From an uncultured Prochlorococcus sp. (GTDB lineage Bacteria > Cyanobacteriota > Cyanobacteriia > PCC-6307 > Cyanobiaceae): a stretch of 58,123 nucleotides of DNA. The notes under the pieces are model-generated. The model ran no database searches and had not been told where the DNA came from. It saw nothing but the letters and a program-made list of their open reading frames with translations. Position numbers and translations under genes: made by a program. Positions within the stretch are counted from its first letter, which is position 1, and every line of letters begins with the position of its first letter. This document shows positions 24,171 through 35,445 of this stretch, piece after piece. Location: positions 1 to 58,123 of the forward strand of contig CACOCT010000005.1 in the NCBI GenBank assembly GCA_902625845.1, read 5' to 3'.

Positions 24171-26102
24171 TTAAATTTCATGAAAATATTTAAAGATTTC
24201 TTCAGCGGTATTTTTCCCTAAGCCTTTAACATTTGATAATTCATTAACACTAGCAATTCTTATAGCATCTATAGATTTAAAGTGATCTAATAAATCTCTA
24301 ATCCTTGTTGAACCCACACCTGGAATCTCTGTAAGCTGAGATCTTTTCATATTTTTAGATCTTTTATTTCTGTGGAAAGATAAAGCGAACCTATGAGCTT
24401 CATCTCTAACTCTTCTAAGTAACAATACCCCTTTTTGATTTATCTCGCTTTCTAAGGGTTTTTTAAGGCCTGGCAAATAAATTTCTTCATTTTTCTTAGC
24501 TAATGCACAAATAGTAATTTCTTGATCTAAATTCAGATCTATTAAAGCCTTTAAAGCTGCATTCAATTGACCTTTGCCCCCATCTATCATTACTAAGTCT
24601 GGCCAATCAGAAAGTAATTCATTATCTAGATTACTATTTTTCTTTTCAGATAAAAGTGAAAAATCACCACCTTCTTTTTTAAATCTTGACCATTTTCTAA
24701 ATCTCCTATAAATCACCTCCTCTATAGATGCGTAATCATCACTATGTCCTGAATAGACATTTTTATCTTTTATTTTATATTTTCTATAATTTTGCTTTGA
24801 AGGAATACCATCAATGAATACTACTTGCGATGCTACAGGATCTGAACCCTGTATATGACTAATATCATAACCTTCTATCCGTTTTGGCAAATGATTTATT
24901 TCTAAAATTTGAGATAAGTCTTCCATGGCATATTCATTATCTTCAATACCATTAGAAATTCTCTCCAACTCTAACTTCGCATTTTTAATAACTAATTCAA
25001 CAGTTTCTAATTTCTTATTTCTTTTTGGGACTATAATTTTAACTTTTCTTTTCTTTAACTCCGATAACCATTCCTCAAGTATAAATTTTCTTGGTATTTC
25101 AAATTGAACGAGTATTTCAGAAGGTATTTCAACATTATCAACATTTGAATAATGTTCTTCAAATATTCTTTGCAATGTAATTATTTCATCAGAATCTATT
25201 AATTGTTGGCTATATGCAATTCTACCGACAAGTTTTCCAGCTCTCATTTGGAAGATTTGAATACTGGATATTTTATTATTTGAACAAATACCAAAAATAT
25301 CTCTATTGATAGATGAGTCTGGTATTGATATTTTTTGAGACTCAGTAAGTAACTTAATAGAAACTATTTGATCTCTAACTTTTGCCGCACTTTCATACTG
25401 CATTTCACTTGAGAAATAATTCATTTTTTTCTCAAGAAGTTTTACTAAATCATCGTTTCTTCCTTGGAAAATCATAGAAACATTTTTTATTATTTTCTTA
25501 TAATCTTCAGAGGATATTTCTTCAAGATCAACACCTGTAATTTCACGATAAAAAGATTTAGATAATTTACTTTGTCTCAAAGGAAATATTTTTTTTAATA
25601 AAAATAATGTTTTTCTTAAAAGACCAACATCTACATACGGTCCATAATATCTATCTAAATTATTTCTATTTCTTCTTCTTCTTGTTATGTATATTCTTGG
25701 ATATTTTTCACTCCAAGTAATGCAAACATATGGATATTTTTTATCATCGGTTAATAAAATATTAAAATATGGTTTATTTGTTTTAATTAGATTCGATTCT
25801 AAATTTAAGGCTTCAAATTCGTTGTCTGTTAGGATTATTTCTATCTCTGTAATCTGCCTAACCATTAAACTTAATCTTGGAGATAATTCTCTGAAATTAG
25901 AAAAATAACTATTTACTCTGTTTCTTAAAGTTTTTGATTTACCTATATAAAGTATTTCGCCATTTTCATCTTTGAATAAATAACATCCAGTTGTTTTTGG
26001 TATTTCTAATAATCTATCTTTTAAAAGCTTATTATTTTTTATTAAATGATTATCAAATTGTAATTTTATTTTATTTTGCTTTTTATTAACTAATTCATTC
26101 AT
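24171..26102 (-). CDS. uvrC: excinuclease ABC subunit C
   Basis: 643 residues, full length. The N-terminal GIY-YIG nuclease contains TTGCYLFKDENGEILYIGKS and makes the 3' incision. The central UVR motif (KKMNYFSSEMQYESAAKVRD) binds UvrB. The RNase H-like half makes the 5' incision, with acidic residues in EGYDISHIQGSDPVAS and LVMIDGGKGQL. C-terminal helix-hairpin-helix repeats are present (LTEIPGVGSTRIRDLLDHF and SNVKGLGKNTAEEI). It follows the flavin reductase-like gene by 8 bases. Confidence 0.97.
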   Translation of the reverse strand: MNELVNKKQNKIKLQFDNHLIKNNKLLKDRLLEIPKTTGCYLFKDENGEILYIGKSKTLRNRVNSYFSNFRELSPRLSLMVRQITEIEIILTDNEFEALNLESNLIKTNKPYFNILLTDDKKYPYVCITWSEKYPRIYITRRRRNRNNLDRYYGPYVDVGLLRKTLFLLKKIFPLRQSKLSKSFYREITGVDLEEISSEDYKKIIKNVSMIFQGRNDDLVKLLEKKMNYFSSEMQYESAAKVRDQIVSIKLLTESQKISIPDSSINRDIFGICSNNKISSIQIFQMRAGKLVGRIAYSQQLIDSDEIITLQRIFEEHYSNVDNVEIPSEILVQFEIPRKFILEEWLSELKKRKVKIIVPKRNKKLETVELVIKNAKLELERISNGIEDNEYAMEDLSQILEINHLPKRIEGYDISHIQGSDPVASQVVFIDGIPSKQNYRKYKIKDKNVYSGHSDDYASIEEVIYRRFRKWSRFKKEGGDFSLLSEKKNSNLDNELLSDWPDLVMIDGGKGQLNAALKALIDLNLDQEITICALAKKNEEIYLPGLKKPLESEINQKGVLLLRRVRDEAHRFALSFHRNKRSKNMKRSQLTEIPGVGSTRIRDLLDHFKSIDAIRIASVNELSNVKGLGKNTAEEIFKYFHEI

Positions 26103-26110
26103 ATTTTAGA

Positions 26111-26596
26111 TTAACCTCCGTAATTCCAACCAGTTGAATTTAAATTTAATGCATCAACATCATTGTTTAAATAAGCTGTTTTTACTTCTCCAACAAAAAC
26201 TGTATGGTCTCCATGCATTACATCTCCTATAACAATACATTCAACTCCTCCTACACTTTCTTTTAATATCGGTAACCCAAGATCCCCAAGAACAAATTCA
26301 ACAGCTTCAAATCTGCTCCCTAATGCAACTTGAGGTTTAAAAAACACAGCTGCCAAATCTTTTTGATCACTTTTTAAAACATTTAATGAAAATTTATTTG
26401 TATTTTTAATTATTTCGTGGCTAGAACCTTCAGCCCTAACTGCCATTACAATTAGAGGGGGATTAAATGAACCTTGAGTAACCCAACTAGCAGTAAATCC
26501 ATTAACTTCATTTTTTTCATCCTTAACGCCACAAATGAATAAACCATGAGGTATTTTTCTTAATAAGATTTTTTTAGCATCTAGATTTAATGTCAT
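26111..26596 (-). CDS. flavin reductase-like domain protein
   Basis: 161 residues with the flavin-reductase fold: KIPHGLFICGVKDEKNEVNG, the FTASWVTQGSFNPPLI strand pair that binds FMN, and the C-terminal GDHTVFVGEVKTAYLNND. The domain resembles the C-terminal flavin reductase part of cyanobacterial flavodiiron proteins, but here it stands alone. It probably reduces free flavin or transfers electrons to a partner; the substrate is unknown. It starts the operon that continues with uvrC and diverges from coaD (58 bases between starts). Confidence 0.87.
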   Translation of the reverse strand: MTLNLDAKKILLRKIPHGLFICGVKDEKNEVNGFTASWVTQGSFNPPLIVMAVRAEGSSHEIIKNTNKFSLNVLKSDQKDLAAVFFKPQVALGSRFEAVEFVLGDLGLPILKESVGGVECIVIGDVMHGDHTVFVGEVKTAYLNNDVDALNLNSTGWNYGG

Positions 26597-26654
26597 AATA
26601 AATTTTGGTGTTATTTTTATTTTAACTACTTTTGCTTTTTATTAAAAAATTTAT

Positions 26655-27128
26655 ATGAAAATACTTTATCCAGGAACTTTTGATCCTCTTACGAATGGAC
26701 ATTTAGATCTAATAGAAAGAGCAGAAATAATCTTTGGTGAAGTTATTGTGGGTGTATTAGAAAATACTGCGAAAAAACCTACTTTTACTCTTGAGAAGAG
26801 GATAAAACAAATTAAAAATTCTGTTTTGAAATTAAAAAATGTAGAAGTTATATCATTTCATGGTCTTACTGTTGATTGCGCAAAAAAATTAAACGCTAAT
26901 CTCATACTTAGAGGATTGAGAGCCATGAGTGATTTTGAGTATGAACTACAAATATCTCATACAAATAGATCACTTAACAGAGAAATTGAAACAATATTTT
27001 TGTCAACAGATACAAATTTTAGTTTTTTGAGTAGTTCATTAGTAAAGGAGGTAGCAAAATTTAATGGAGAAATAAAACATATGGTTCCTCCCATAGTTGA
27101 GAAAGATCTTAAGAATTTTTTTAAATGA
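26655..27128 (+). CDS. coaD: phosphopantetheine adenylyltransferase
   Basis: 157 residues, standard. It adenylates 4'-phosphopantetheine to dephospho-CoA. The nucleotidyltransferase motif is [34 protein letters not shown] and the C-terminal [19 protein letters not shown] (ISSS-type motif) complete the active site. ATG start; convergent with dacB, 3 bases apart. Confidence 0.97.
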   Translation: MKILYPGTFDPLTNGHLDLIERAEIIFGEVIVGVLENTAKKPTFTLEKRIKQIKNSVLKLKNVEVISFHGLTVDCAKKLNANLILRGLRAMSDFEYELQISHTNRSLNREIETIFLSTDTNFSFLSSSLVKEVAKFNGEIKHMVPPIVEKDLKNFFK

Positions 27129-27131
27129 AAT

Positions 27132-28355
27132 TTATTTGCATTCGTCTATTTCATACAAATCATTTAATAAATTGAAAATTTTATTTTTCTCAATATACCT
27201 AGAATTTTGAATAATACTTATTGAATAAACCTTACCTTTCTTATGAAAATAACCTGATAATGAAAATACATTTGACAATGTACCAGTTTTTCCAAAAAAT
27301 TTACTATTTAGTTTACTATTTAAAAGATAATTTGCTAGTGTCCCTCGCATTCCCATAATTGATAAAGTCGAAGAATAATATTCATAATTATTATTAAATT
27401 TCATTTTATGCAAAAAGGATGCAATTAAATTCGTTGTAACTTTATTATTTCTAGACAAACCACTAGCGTCAGCTATATATAAATTTTTTATAGGTAATCC
27501 TCTATTTTTTAACCAAAAATAAAGTTTTTGATATGAATTATTATTCCAAGTATCAGAGGCATTTTTAAAAAGAGATTCTGAAGTGAAATTATGGCTTTCA
27601 GCATTAGCTAAAGTAACTAGTGATAAAATTGGATTTGAGTTAATACTCTCTATTAAAATTTGTTTATTCTTTAAATCATTGGAAGACTCTTTGATATATA
27701 TATTAATTTCAGAATTAGGAAACTTTGCTAAAAGATATTCATAAATATAATTCTTTAATCCTTCTATATTCAAATATCTAGAAGAATTACTATTTATCGC
27801 TAATTTTGTAATTGGTGATCCATATTTGTACAATTTATCTTGACTTGTCCACCCTTCGGGCCAATATATATCCTTTTTAACCTCAAATAAAGTTATATTG
27901 ATTACTTTATTGAATTTTATATTATTTAGTAAAGTTTTTATATCATTAAGAGTTAAATCTGGATCTCCGCTACCCTCGATAAAATAATTATTTTTATTAT
28001 CACTATAAAGTTTTGTTTTTAATGAATGGAAATTATCATATTTACTTATAACATAGCCTGTAGATAATAATTTTTGATTGGATGCAGGTATCCTTGCAAT
28101 TTTTGAGTTATATTCGCTAATAATATTTCCTTCACTATCAATTAGTGTAAAACTAATTGTTTTATCAAGATATTTATTAGTTAATAGATCATAATTTTTA
28201 CAAAGTTTTTTATTGGAAAAAAATATTGGGGAATTAAAATATAAGTTTTCTAGAAATCTTTTATTTTCAAAATTATTCAAATACTTTAAGAAAAAAGGAA
28301 TTAAAAGTAAAAATATAAAAAAATATATAGTTGATTTATATTTCTTTAAAAGCAT
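27132..28355 (-). CDS. dacB: D-alanyl-D-alanine carboxypeptidase, PBP4/DacB type
   Basis: 407 residues with an N-terminal membrane anchor or signal (residues 10-26, hydrophobic). The serine-peptidase motifs are S92-N-Q-K95 (in ASNQKLLSTG), SRN in DASGLSRNN, and KTG in FFGKTGTLSN. The protein removes the terminal D-Ala of peptidoglycan stem peptides, or splits cross-links, in the periplasm. It is the last gene of a tight leftward operon dapF / cysteine desulfurase / DUF1995 / dacB with 3-4 base gaps, placing precursor synthesis and wall trimming together. Confidence 0.92.
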   Translation of the reverse strand: MLLKKYKSTIYFFIFLLLIPFFLKYLNNFENKRFLENLYFNSPIFFSNKKLCKNYDLLTNKYLDKTISFTLIDSEGNIISEYNSKIARIPASNQKLLSTGYVISKYDNFHSLKTKLYSDNKNNYFIEGSGDPDLTLNDIKTLLNNIKFNKVINITLFEVKKDIYWPEGWTSQDKLYKYGSPITKLAINSNSSRYLNIEGLKNYIYEYLLAKFPNSEINIYIKESSNDLKNKQILIESINSNPILSLVTLANAESHNFTSESLFKNASDTWNNNSYQKLYFWLKNRGLPIKNLYIADASGLSRNNKVTTNLIASFLHKMKFNNNYEYYSSTLSIMGMRGTLANYLLNSKLNSKFFGKTGTLSNVFSLSGYFHKKGKVYSISIIQNSRYIEKNKIFNLLNDLYEIDECK

Positions 28356-28358
28356 TAA

Positions 28359-28976
28359 TTATAGATTTACAAATATAGTTTCATTATCTGGTTTAGATTC
28401 AAAATCTTTAACAAAATAATATTTATTGTCTTTTTCTTTAAAAAGAGCCCAATTATTTGGAAAAATATGCATTAAAGCTCCATTATTTAATGGTTGAATA
28501 AAATAAATATTTGTCCATGTTTTTACAAAGTTTTTTCTTCTCTCTCTAATAACAGTTCCTATTCCAATATTTGCATCTTCAAATTTAGGATTTATCGAAA
28601 TATGTTTACCTAGATAATTTTCACACATTGGTTCAAAGGAATCAAAATCATATGGTTGGGGAAGCATTGAAATTAAAATTGAATTACTTTCTGAAATATG
28701 TGGAGAATTAGTAAATGATTTAAAAGTAAATATTTTTTCTTTAATTTCCTTATTGTCTCTTTGAGCTAAAGCGACAGCTCCAGGATCAGAATAAGTAAGA
28801 AAGACATTATTATTATTTGCTAATAAATTAAATAATTTAAAAGAAATTCTATTAAATTTAATTCCTTCAAATTTAAATTCAATAATTAATCTCATCTTAT
28901 CAGAATTTAAACTATCTAATACGGATTTCTCCATGTCTTTAATAGCTTTATTTAGATCATTAGGTAAAACAAACAT
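28359..28976 (-). CDS. DUF1995 family protein
   Basis: 205 residues. The pattern of this cyanobacterial and plastid family is present: DKMRLIIEFKFEGIKFNR, FLTYSDPGAVALAQRD, NIGIGTVIRERRKNFVKTW and a C-terminal YFIQPLNNGALMHIFPNNW. Plant members include LPA3-like photosystem assembly factors and other plastid proteins, so an assembly or regulatory role is possible. The reaction, if any, is unknown. Soluble, with no signal peptide. Third gene of the dapF operon. Confidence 0.87.
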   Translation of the reverse strand: MFVLPNDLNKAIKDMEKSVLDSLNSDKMRLIIEFKFEGIKFNRISFKLFNLLANNNNVFLTYSDPGAVALAQRDNKEIKEKIFTFKSFTNSPHISESNSILISMLPQPYDFDSFEPMCENYLGKHISINPKFEDANIGIGTVIRERRKNFVKTWTNIYFIQPLNNGALMHIFPNNWALFKEKDNKYYFVKDFESKPDNETIFVNL

Positions 28977-28979
28977 TTA

Positions 28980-30152
28980 TTAAAATTTATCAATACACTT
29001 TAAGAGCAAATTATGAAATTTATCTATCTGCTCTAATGAATTTTGTTCACTAAAACTTAATCTTATATTTGAAAAAAGTTTATTATTTTCTAAACGTAAT
29101 TTCGATAATACTTTACTGGGATTTTTACTATGACTTGAACATGAACTACCGCTACTTATTGAGATATTATTATTAGACATAAAATTAATAATTTTGTAAG
29201 CCTTAATCGGTAAAAGATTTTTATTTAATAAAATAAATGATAAATGATTTGGTAATCGATTTTCTAAACTTCCAGTTATTTCTACATATTTATTATCTTT
29301 AAGTAAATCTAAAAGATAGTCTTTTAAAGAAATTATTTTATTATTTTTGAATAAAGCATCATAATTTGAAAAAGTTATTAAACCACTAATATTTTTTAAG
29401 GCTTGATTCATTCCGCATATCAGTGGTAAAGGTTGTGTCCCTTGTCTTATTGAATATTCATGCGTCAATGAAATATCAGAATTTCTTAGTAATGAACGTG
29501 ATTTATTATTAGTTAAAAGTATTCCAACCCCTTTGGGCCCTCCAAATTTATGAGCTGATAAGCTAAGTAAATCACAATTTAAATCTTGCCAATTAAAAAT
29601 GCCATTACTAATTATTTGAGTCGCATCTACGTGAAATAATATATTATTTTCCTTACATCTTTTACCTATTAATTGAATAGGTTGTAATGATCCTATTTCA
29701 CTTTGGCCCCATATTATTGATATCAATTTTGTTTTAGTATTTAAATAATTTTCTAATTTATTTAAATTTACAATTCCTTTATTATCAACTTCCCATTCAA
29801 TTATTTTCCATCCCCTTTTTTTTAAAATATTTGATGAAATGATAGTGGCTTGATGTTCAACTTCTGAAATGACAATATTTTCAGGTTTAAAATTATCTGA
29901 TATTTTATTGAAAACAATAGAAATAGATTCCGAAGAACCTGAAGTAAAAATAATATCATCTGAATTTGAATTAAAAATCAAGGCAATATTATTTCTAATA
30001 GATTCGAGTTCTATCGAACAATTAATACCAAATTTATAAGTAGCAGAAACATTACCCCAATAATTTAAATTAGCAGAATTTATTATCTCTAAAACATCTC
30101 GAGATAAAGGAGAAGTAGAGGCATGATCAAAATAGATAAAGTCATCTTTCAT
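28980..30152 (-). CDS. cysteine desulfurase, NifS/IscS-like
   Basis: 390 residues. It withdraws sulfur from cysteine for iron-sulfur clusters or thio-modifications. The PLP lysine is K202 in LSAHKFGGPKG, D176 lies in FHVDATQ, H100 in EVEHQAT, and the sulfur-accepting cysteine is C338 in SGSSCSSHS. The NifS N-terminus YFDHASTSPLS is clear. ATG start, 4 bases after dapF. Whether it is the main Fe-S supplier or a specialised paralogue cannot be told from this window. Confidence 0.94.
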   Translation of the reverse strand: MKDDFIYFDHASTSPLSRDVLEIINSANLNYWGNVSATYKFGINCSIELESIRNNIALIFNSNSDDIIFTSGSSESISIVFNKISDNFKPENIVISEVEHQATIISSNILKKRGWKIIEWEVDNKGIVNLNKLENYLNTKTKLISIIWGQSEIGSLQPIQLIGKRCKENNILFHVDATQIISNGIFNWQDLNCDLLSLSAHKFGGPKGVGILLTNNKSRSLLRNSDISLTHEYSIRQGTQPLPLICGMNQALKNISGLITFSNYDALFKNNKIISLKDYLLDLLKDNKYVEITGSLENRLPNHLSFILLNKNLLPIKAYKIINFMSNNNISISSGSSCSSHSKNPSKVLSKLRLENNKLFSNIRLSFSEQNSLEQIDKFHNLLLKCIDKF

Positions 30153-30156
30153 CTAT

Positions 30157-31017
30157 TTATGTAAGTGTAAAAGAACCTTTAAAAACTTTATTTGCAATAC
30201 CTGTCATCAAAACTTCATCACTTGTGTTATTCCACTCTATAAAAAGTTCTCCACCAGGTAAAATAATAGATGTTTTTGCTTCACATCTAGAAAGCTTCCT
30301 CGCCGCAACATGTATCGCACAAGCCCCTGTTCCGCATGCAAGAGTAGATCCAGCGCCTCTTTCCCAAACTTTAACAATAATTTTTTTACTATTAATAATT
30401 TGACAAAAGTGTACATTAGTTTTTTCAGGAAATAAATTATTATTTTCAAATACCGGGCCGAGTTCTTTATGCGATACCAGGTCAAGATCCTCTACAAAGA
30501 AAATTAGATGTGGATTACCCATACCAACCACATATCCTTGAGCTTTAAAGCTTTCATAATTAAATTCATCTGAAAGTAATTCATTAATATTTTTATTTAT
30601 AGTGGTTGGAATTAATTTATTTTCAAAAATAGGTTTTCCCATCCTTACTGTAATTTTGCCTGAATTATATTTTGCAACTTTTAAACCTGCATTCGTCTCG
30701 ATTCTATATTCAGATTTATTAATTAGAAAATCTTGTTGGTTATTCAAATATTCAATCATGCAACGAATTCCATTCCCACACATTTCAGCTTGAGAACCGT
30801 CCGAATTAAAAATAATCATTTTTGAATCATTCTCATAGCATGGATTTACTATAAAAATTATTCCATCAGCACCAATTCCAAAATTTCTATCACAAAATTT
30901 TTTAATATTAAAAATATTATTAGATATCAAACGGTTGTATGAATCATTGTTTCTGGAATCTATAATTATAAAGTCATTACCATTGCCTTCATATTTATAA
31001 AATTCAAATTTATTCAT
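30157..31017 (-). CDS. dapF: diaminopimelate epimerase
   Basis: 286 residues. It converts L,L- to meso-diaminopimelate for lysine and peptidoglycan. The two catalytic cysteines are C80 in AEMCGNGIRC and C228 in LACGTGACA. The N-terminal KYEGNGNDFIIID and the central GMGNPHLIFFVED are also typical. First gene of the operon that ends with dacB. It is divergent from leuS, with 96 bases between the starts. Confidence 0.97.
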   Translation of the reverse strand: MNKFEFYKYEGNGNDFIIIDSRNNDSYNRLISNNIFNIKKFCDRNFGIGADGIIFIVNPCYENDSKMIIFNSDGSQAEMCGNGIRCMIEYLNNQQDFLINKSEYRIETNAGLKVAKYNSGKITVRMGKPIFENKLIPTTINKNINELLSDEFNYESFKAQGYVVGMGNPHLIFFVEDLDLVSHKELGPVFENNNLFPEKTNVHFCQIINSKKIIVKVWERGAGSTLACGTGACAIHVAARKLSRCEAKTSIILPGGELFIEWNNTSDEVLMTGIANKVFKGSFTLT

Positions 31018-31113
31018 AATTTAATTATTATTTATCCAATTTTAATAAAAAAAAAGGTATTAACAATTTAATCCCTTATGTAGAATATACTAAATTACTT
31101 TATTAATAAACTA

Positions 31114-33690
31114 GTGGAAAAATTAAATAATTCTAATTTAACTTTAAAAAAATTGTATGAACCTAATCTCATAGAAAATAAATGGCAAACTAAATGGTCA
31201 TCAGATAATTTATATAAAACTAAAGATACTGAAAATAAAGAAAAATTTTACGCTTTATCTATGTTCCCTTATCCCTCTGGAAATTTACATATGGGTCATG
31301 TCAGGAATTATGTAATAACAGATGTAATAGCTCGTTATCAAAAATTAAAAGGTAAGGATGTATTACATCCAATGGGTTGGGATGCTTTTGGACTACCTGC
31401 AGAAAATGCTGCAATTGAGAGAGGAATAAATCCTGAATTATGGACTAAAGATAATATTTCACATATGAAATCTCAACTTAAAGTTTTAGGCCTATCAGTT
31501 GATTGGGAAAAAGAATTCGCTACATGTAATGAAGATTATTATAAATGGACTCAATTCTTATTTTTAGAATTATTTAAATCAGGATTAGTTTATAAAAAAA
31601 AATCTGAGGTAAATTGGGATCCAATAGATAAAACTGTCTTAGCAAACGAACAAGTTGACTCTGAAGGGAAATCATGGAGATCTGGAGCGACTGTTGAAAA
31701 AAAACTTTTAAACCAATGGTATTTAAAAATTACTAATTATGCGGATGAACTTTTAGATGATCTTAATAATCTTGAAGGATGGCCTGAAAGAGTAAGAACC
31801 ATGCAACAAAACTGGATAGGTAGGTCGATTGGAGCAACTGTTAAATTTAATCTCAAAAATAATGATGAAATAAACCTAAATGTTTTTACAACAAGGATAG
31901 ATACTTTATTTGGTGTTACTTACATAGCAGTTTCACCAAATCACCAAGTTACTAGTATTATTAGAAATCAAGATTTAAAAGATAAAATTAGTAATTTAAA
32001 AAAAATATTTAAGAACTATCATAATGAAAAAGAAAAAATAGGTTTTAATACAGGATTAAAGGCTATAAATCCAATTAATCATAAGGAAATCCCTATATGG
32101 GTTGCAAGTTATGTTTTAGACGATTATGGAACAGGAGCGGTTATGGGAGTTCCTGCTCATGATCAAAGAGATTTTGAGTTCGCTCAAAAATATGAAATAA
32201 ATATAATAAAAGTTATTACTAAAGATATAAAAGATTTAAATATTGATGATAACAATGCTTTTGAGGAGAATGGATTTTTAATAAATTCAGATAATTATGA
32301 TGGGATTTCAAATTCTGAAGCAAAAAAGAAATTCATGGATATTGCCAAAAATGAAGGATGGGGAGAAGAAAAAATACAATATAAATTAAGAGATTGGTTA
32401 ATTTCAAGACAAAGATATTGGGGATGTCCCATACCTATTATTAACTGCTCAAAATGTGGTCCAATTCCCGTAGAAACTAAACATCTTCCTGTTAAGTTAC
32501 AAAAAAAAGAAAAGATCGATTCAAAAAAAATAAATTTCTTAAATCACTCAAATGAATGGCAAAATATAAAGTGTCCAAGATGTGGGGCTAATTCAAAAAG
32601 AGAATCAGATACAATGGACACATTCATGTGCTCTTCATGGTATTTCTTGAGATATCCATGTGCAGAGCTGAATGATAAACCATTTTTAAAAGATAAAATT
32701 AATAAGTGGCTTCCAGTTGATCAATATGTAGGAGGGGTTGAACATGCCATTTTGCACTTGCTCTATGCTCGCTTTCTAACTAAAGCATTAAAAGATAACA
32801 ATTATTTTGATATTAATGAACCTTTTAAAAAACTTTTAACACAAGGAATGGTTCAATCTGCTGCGTATAGAAATAAAAATACTGGAAAGTATATTCCATT
32901 AAATAAAATTAAAGATATTAATAATCCTATTGATCCAGATGACAATTCGAAATTAGAAATATTATTTGAAAAAATGTCAAAATCTAAATATAATGGTATA
33001 GATCCTGAGACCGTTATTAAGAGATATGGAGCAGATACTGCCAGGATGTTTATTTTATTCAAAGCTCCGCCAGAAAAGGATTTGGAATGGGGAGACTCTG
33101 ATGTTGAAGGTCAGTATAGATTTCTTTCGAGAGTTTGGAAAATATACTATGAATATTTAAGTGAGTTAAGTTCCGAAAAGGAATATATGCAAAAAGAGAC
33201 TTATGAAAAAAATATATTAAGGTCAATGAATTTAGCTATTAAAGAGATCTCACAAGATATTGAGAACAATCAATTTAATACAGCTATTTCAGAATTAATG
33301 AAATTTTGTAATGCTATTTCTCAAGATTTTAAAAATATAAGTACAGATTTAAAAGAAATAATACTTCAAAATTTCTGTATTTTACTTGCACCATTTTCAC
33401 CTCATATTGCAGAAGAATTATGGCATTTATTAGGTTCTAATGAGTCAGTTCACCTACAAAATTGGCCTGAATATGACCCAAAAGCACTAATAATGAATAG
33501 CTATGAATTAGTAATTCAAATAAATGGAAAAGTAAGAGATAAGATAAATATATCTGCGGATGCTTCAGAAGATATTATCAAACAAAAAAGCTTAGAGAGT
33601 CCTAATGTTATTAAGTGGATTGATAATAAAGAGATTAAAAAAATTATTATAGTAAAAGGGAAAATAATAAATATAGTTGTTAAATTATAA
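31114..33690 (+). CDS. leuS: leucyl-tRNA synthetase
   Basis: 858 residues with GTG as the start (31114). Class I signature: [16 protein letters not shown] (HIGH) and [13 protein letters not shown] (KMSKS). The CP1 editing domain is present ([17 protein letters not shown] and [16 protein letters not shown], with the conserved Asp that guards against norvaline/isoleucine). A zinc knuckle is seen in [10 protein letters not shown] and [10 protein letters not shown]. The C-terminal anticodon and tRNA-binding domains are complete. Its last 6 bases overlap the convergent pgi gene. Confidence 0.98.
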   Translation: MEKLNNSNLTLKKLYEPNLIENKWQTKWSSDNLYKTKDTENKEKFYALSMFPYPSGNLHMGHVRNYVITDVIARYQKLKGKDVLHPMGWDAFGLPAENAAIERGINPELWTKDNISHMKSQLKVLGLSVDWEKEFATCNEDYYKWTQFLFLELFKSGLVYKKKSEVNWDPIDKTVLANEQVDSEGKSWRSGATVEKKLLNQWYLKITNYADELLDDLNNLEGWPERVRTMQQNWIGRSIGATVKFNLKNNDEINLNVFTTRIDTLFGVTYIAVSPNHQVTSIIRNQDLKDKISNLKKIFKNYHNEKEKIGFNTGLKAINPINHKEIPIWVASYVLDDYGTGAVMGVPAHDQRDFEFAQKYEINIIKVITKDIKDLNIDDNNAFEENGFLINSDNYDGISNSEAKKKFMDIAKNEGWGEEKIQYKLRDWLISRQRYWGCPIPIINCSKCGPIPVETKHLPVKLQKKEKIDSKKINFLNHSNEWQNIKCPRCGANSKRESDTMDTFMCSSWYFLRYPCAELNDKPFLKDKINKWLPVDQYVGGVEHAILHLLYARFLTKALKDNNYFDINEPFKKLLTQGMVQSAAYRNKNTGKYIPLNKIKDINNPIDPDDNSKLEILFEKMSKSKYNGIDPETVIKRYGADTARMFILFKAPPEKDLEWGDSDVEGQYRFLSRVWKIYYEYLSELSSEKEYMQKETYEKNILRSMNLAIKEISQDIENNQFNTAISELMKFCNAISQDFKNISTDLKEIILQNFCILLAPFSPHIAEELWHLLGSNESVHLQNWPEYDPKALIMNSYELVIQINGKVRDKINISADASEDIIKQKSLESPNVIKWIDNKEIKKIIIVKGKIINIVVKL

Positions 33691-35265
33691 TTTTTTAATT
33701 TTTAACGACTCTGGAATTGACCAATCTCCTTCACATTTAAAATTTTTATTATTAAAACACATTTGTCTTAAAATTAAAAAAATACTTTCTGGGTCAGAAC
33801 TTTCTAAGCTTTTATTAATTTTTTCAATAGTTAAAAAGTCATTTTTATCAAATAGAAATTTAATCTTTTGTTGGATCAAAATTATTTCTGCAGCGGCCTT
33901 TTTACCAGCCTCCACACCAGGTTGATCATATGCATTAATATTTACCAACTCTGCATAAAAAGAAACAGCTCTCTCAAATAATGCAATTATTGCTCCTAAT
34001 GTAAAGGTATTAAATTCGCTTATTGTTATGGTTACGCTTTGTCTTCCTTCTTTTGACAAAGCAGATCTTGTACCTTGTAAAAAACCAGATAGGTATGACT
34101 TGGGGTCTTCCAAATTAAAGTTATCAAGATCATCTGGCATATCTAATGATTCAATAAATGTACAGAAAAAATTATCCAAACCATCTCTTAATTGTTGAAC
34201 ATATGCATGTTGATCAGTCGAACCTTTATTTCCAAAAACTGAAATACCTTGGTGAACTATATTACCTGCTCTATCCATTTTCTTCCCAAGAGATTCCATC
34301 ACTAATTGTTGAAGATATTTACTAAAGACCTGAAGTCTATCCCGATATGGAAGAACTACCATATCCCTTTTACCAAAACCTTCTCCACTGAAATACCAAG
34401 AAGCTGCTAATAAAGCTGCAGGATTGTTTTTTATTTGTTTTGATCTAGAAATCTCATCCATTTTTGAGGCGCCTCTAAGAAAATTCTCAATATTTTCATT
34501 TATAAGAACCAAGGGTAGAAGTCCGACTGAACTTGTAATACTTGTTCTTCCTCCTACCCAATCAGGGAGATCAAATATTTTTAACCAAGACTCTTTAGTA
34601 GCTCTTTGGTATAATTTACTCCCAGACATAGTGATTGCAATAGATTGAGAAGACCAATTTATACCTTTCTTTTCAACATTCTTTCTAATAATTTCCATTG
34701 CTATTCTAGGTTCTGGTGTACCTCCTGATTTACTAACAATTACAAATAAAGTGCTTGATAGTCGATCATTTATTTCTATTAATTTTTCTTTGATTAAAAA
34801 TGGATCAATATTGTCAATAAAGGAAAAGTTTAAGCCTAAAGAATTCTTCTTTAAAGAATCAACAATTAATAATGGACCTAAACCACTTCCACCAATACCA
34901 ATCCATAATACATCTGTGTATTTTTGATCTTTGCTGTTTAAAATACTTCCATCTAATATTTTTTTTCCAAATTCTTTAATACTGGATATTTCATTATCTA
35001 TTTTGTTTTTTAAAACATGGTTTGGGGCAATAGATGAATTTCTTAACCAATAATGACCAACCTGTCTATTTTCATCAATATTAGCTATTGCACCATTTTC
35101 AAGTTCATCTAAAGCTTTAAAAACATTTACAAATTTCTGATTAATAGCTTCAAAGTCTTCTTTAATAAAATTAATTTTGCTTATATCTATCCAAATATTT
35201 AATTCATCACTGAACCATAGATAGTTAGAAAATTTTTCCCAATTATTTAAATAATGTTTATTCAA
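33685..35265 (-). CDS. pgi: glucose-6-phosphate isomerase
   Basis: 526 residues. Interconverts glucose-6-phosphate and fructose-6-phosphate between glycolysis, gluconeogenesis and the pentose-phosphate/Calvin routes. [29 protein letters not shown] and the C-terminal [17 protein letters not shown] are the family blocks. The start is TTG (35265): an in-frame stop lies 27 bases upstream and no ATG falls between. Divergent from purN with a 180-base AT-rich promoter region that holds no ORF. Confidence 0.96.
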   Translation of the reverse strand: MNKHYLNNWEKFSNYLWFSDELNIWIDISKINFIKEDFEAINQKFVNVFKALDELENGAIANIDENRQVGHYWLRNSSIAPNHVLKNKIDNEISSIKEFGKKILDGSILNSKDQKYTDVLWIGIGGSGLGPLLIVDSLKKNSLGLNFSFIDNIDPFLIKEKLIEINDRLSSTLFVIVSKSGGTPEPRIAMEIIRKNVEKKGINWSSQSIAITMSGSKLYQRATKESWLKIFDLPDWVGGRTSITSSVGLLPLVLINENIENFLRGASKMDEISRSKQIKNNPAALLAASWYFSGEGFGKRDMVVLPYRDRLQVFSKYLQQLVMESLGKKMDRAGNIVHQGISVFGNKGSTDQHAYVQQLRDGLDNFFCTFIESLDMPDDLDNFNLEDPKSYLSGFLQGTRSALSKEGRQSVTITISEFNTFTLGAIIALFERAVSFYAELVNINAYDQPGVEAGKKAAAEIILIQQKIKFLFDKNDFLTIEKINKSLESSDPESIFLILRQMCFNNKNFKCEGDWSIPESLKIKKL

Positions 35266-35445
35266 ATCTTTAGATGGACTACGCTTGATTTATTTTTATT
35301 ATTATATCTATTTAGGCAGATTTAAAAATAGATTTAATATATTTAGTATTAATCTTAAATAAATTGTTTCAGTATTCGCATATCTAAAAAATTCATTTTT
35401 TATATTGATTTTTGATTTATTATTTCTATTAAATAAAAAAATTAA

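Noticed and set aside
30237-30485. 82-aa ORF inside dapF in another frame on the same strand, suggesting a frameshift
   Set aside because: The dapF frame is complete, with both catalytic cysteines and normal length; the other frame is a shadow.
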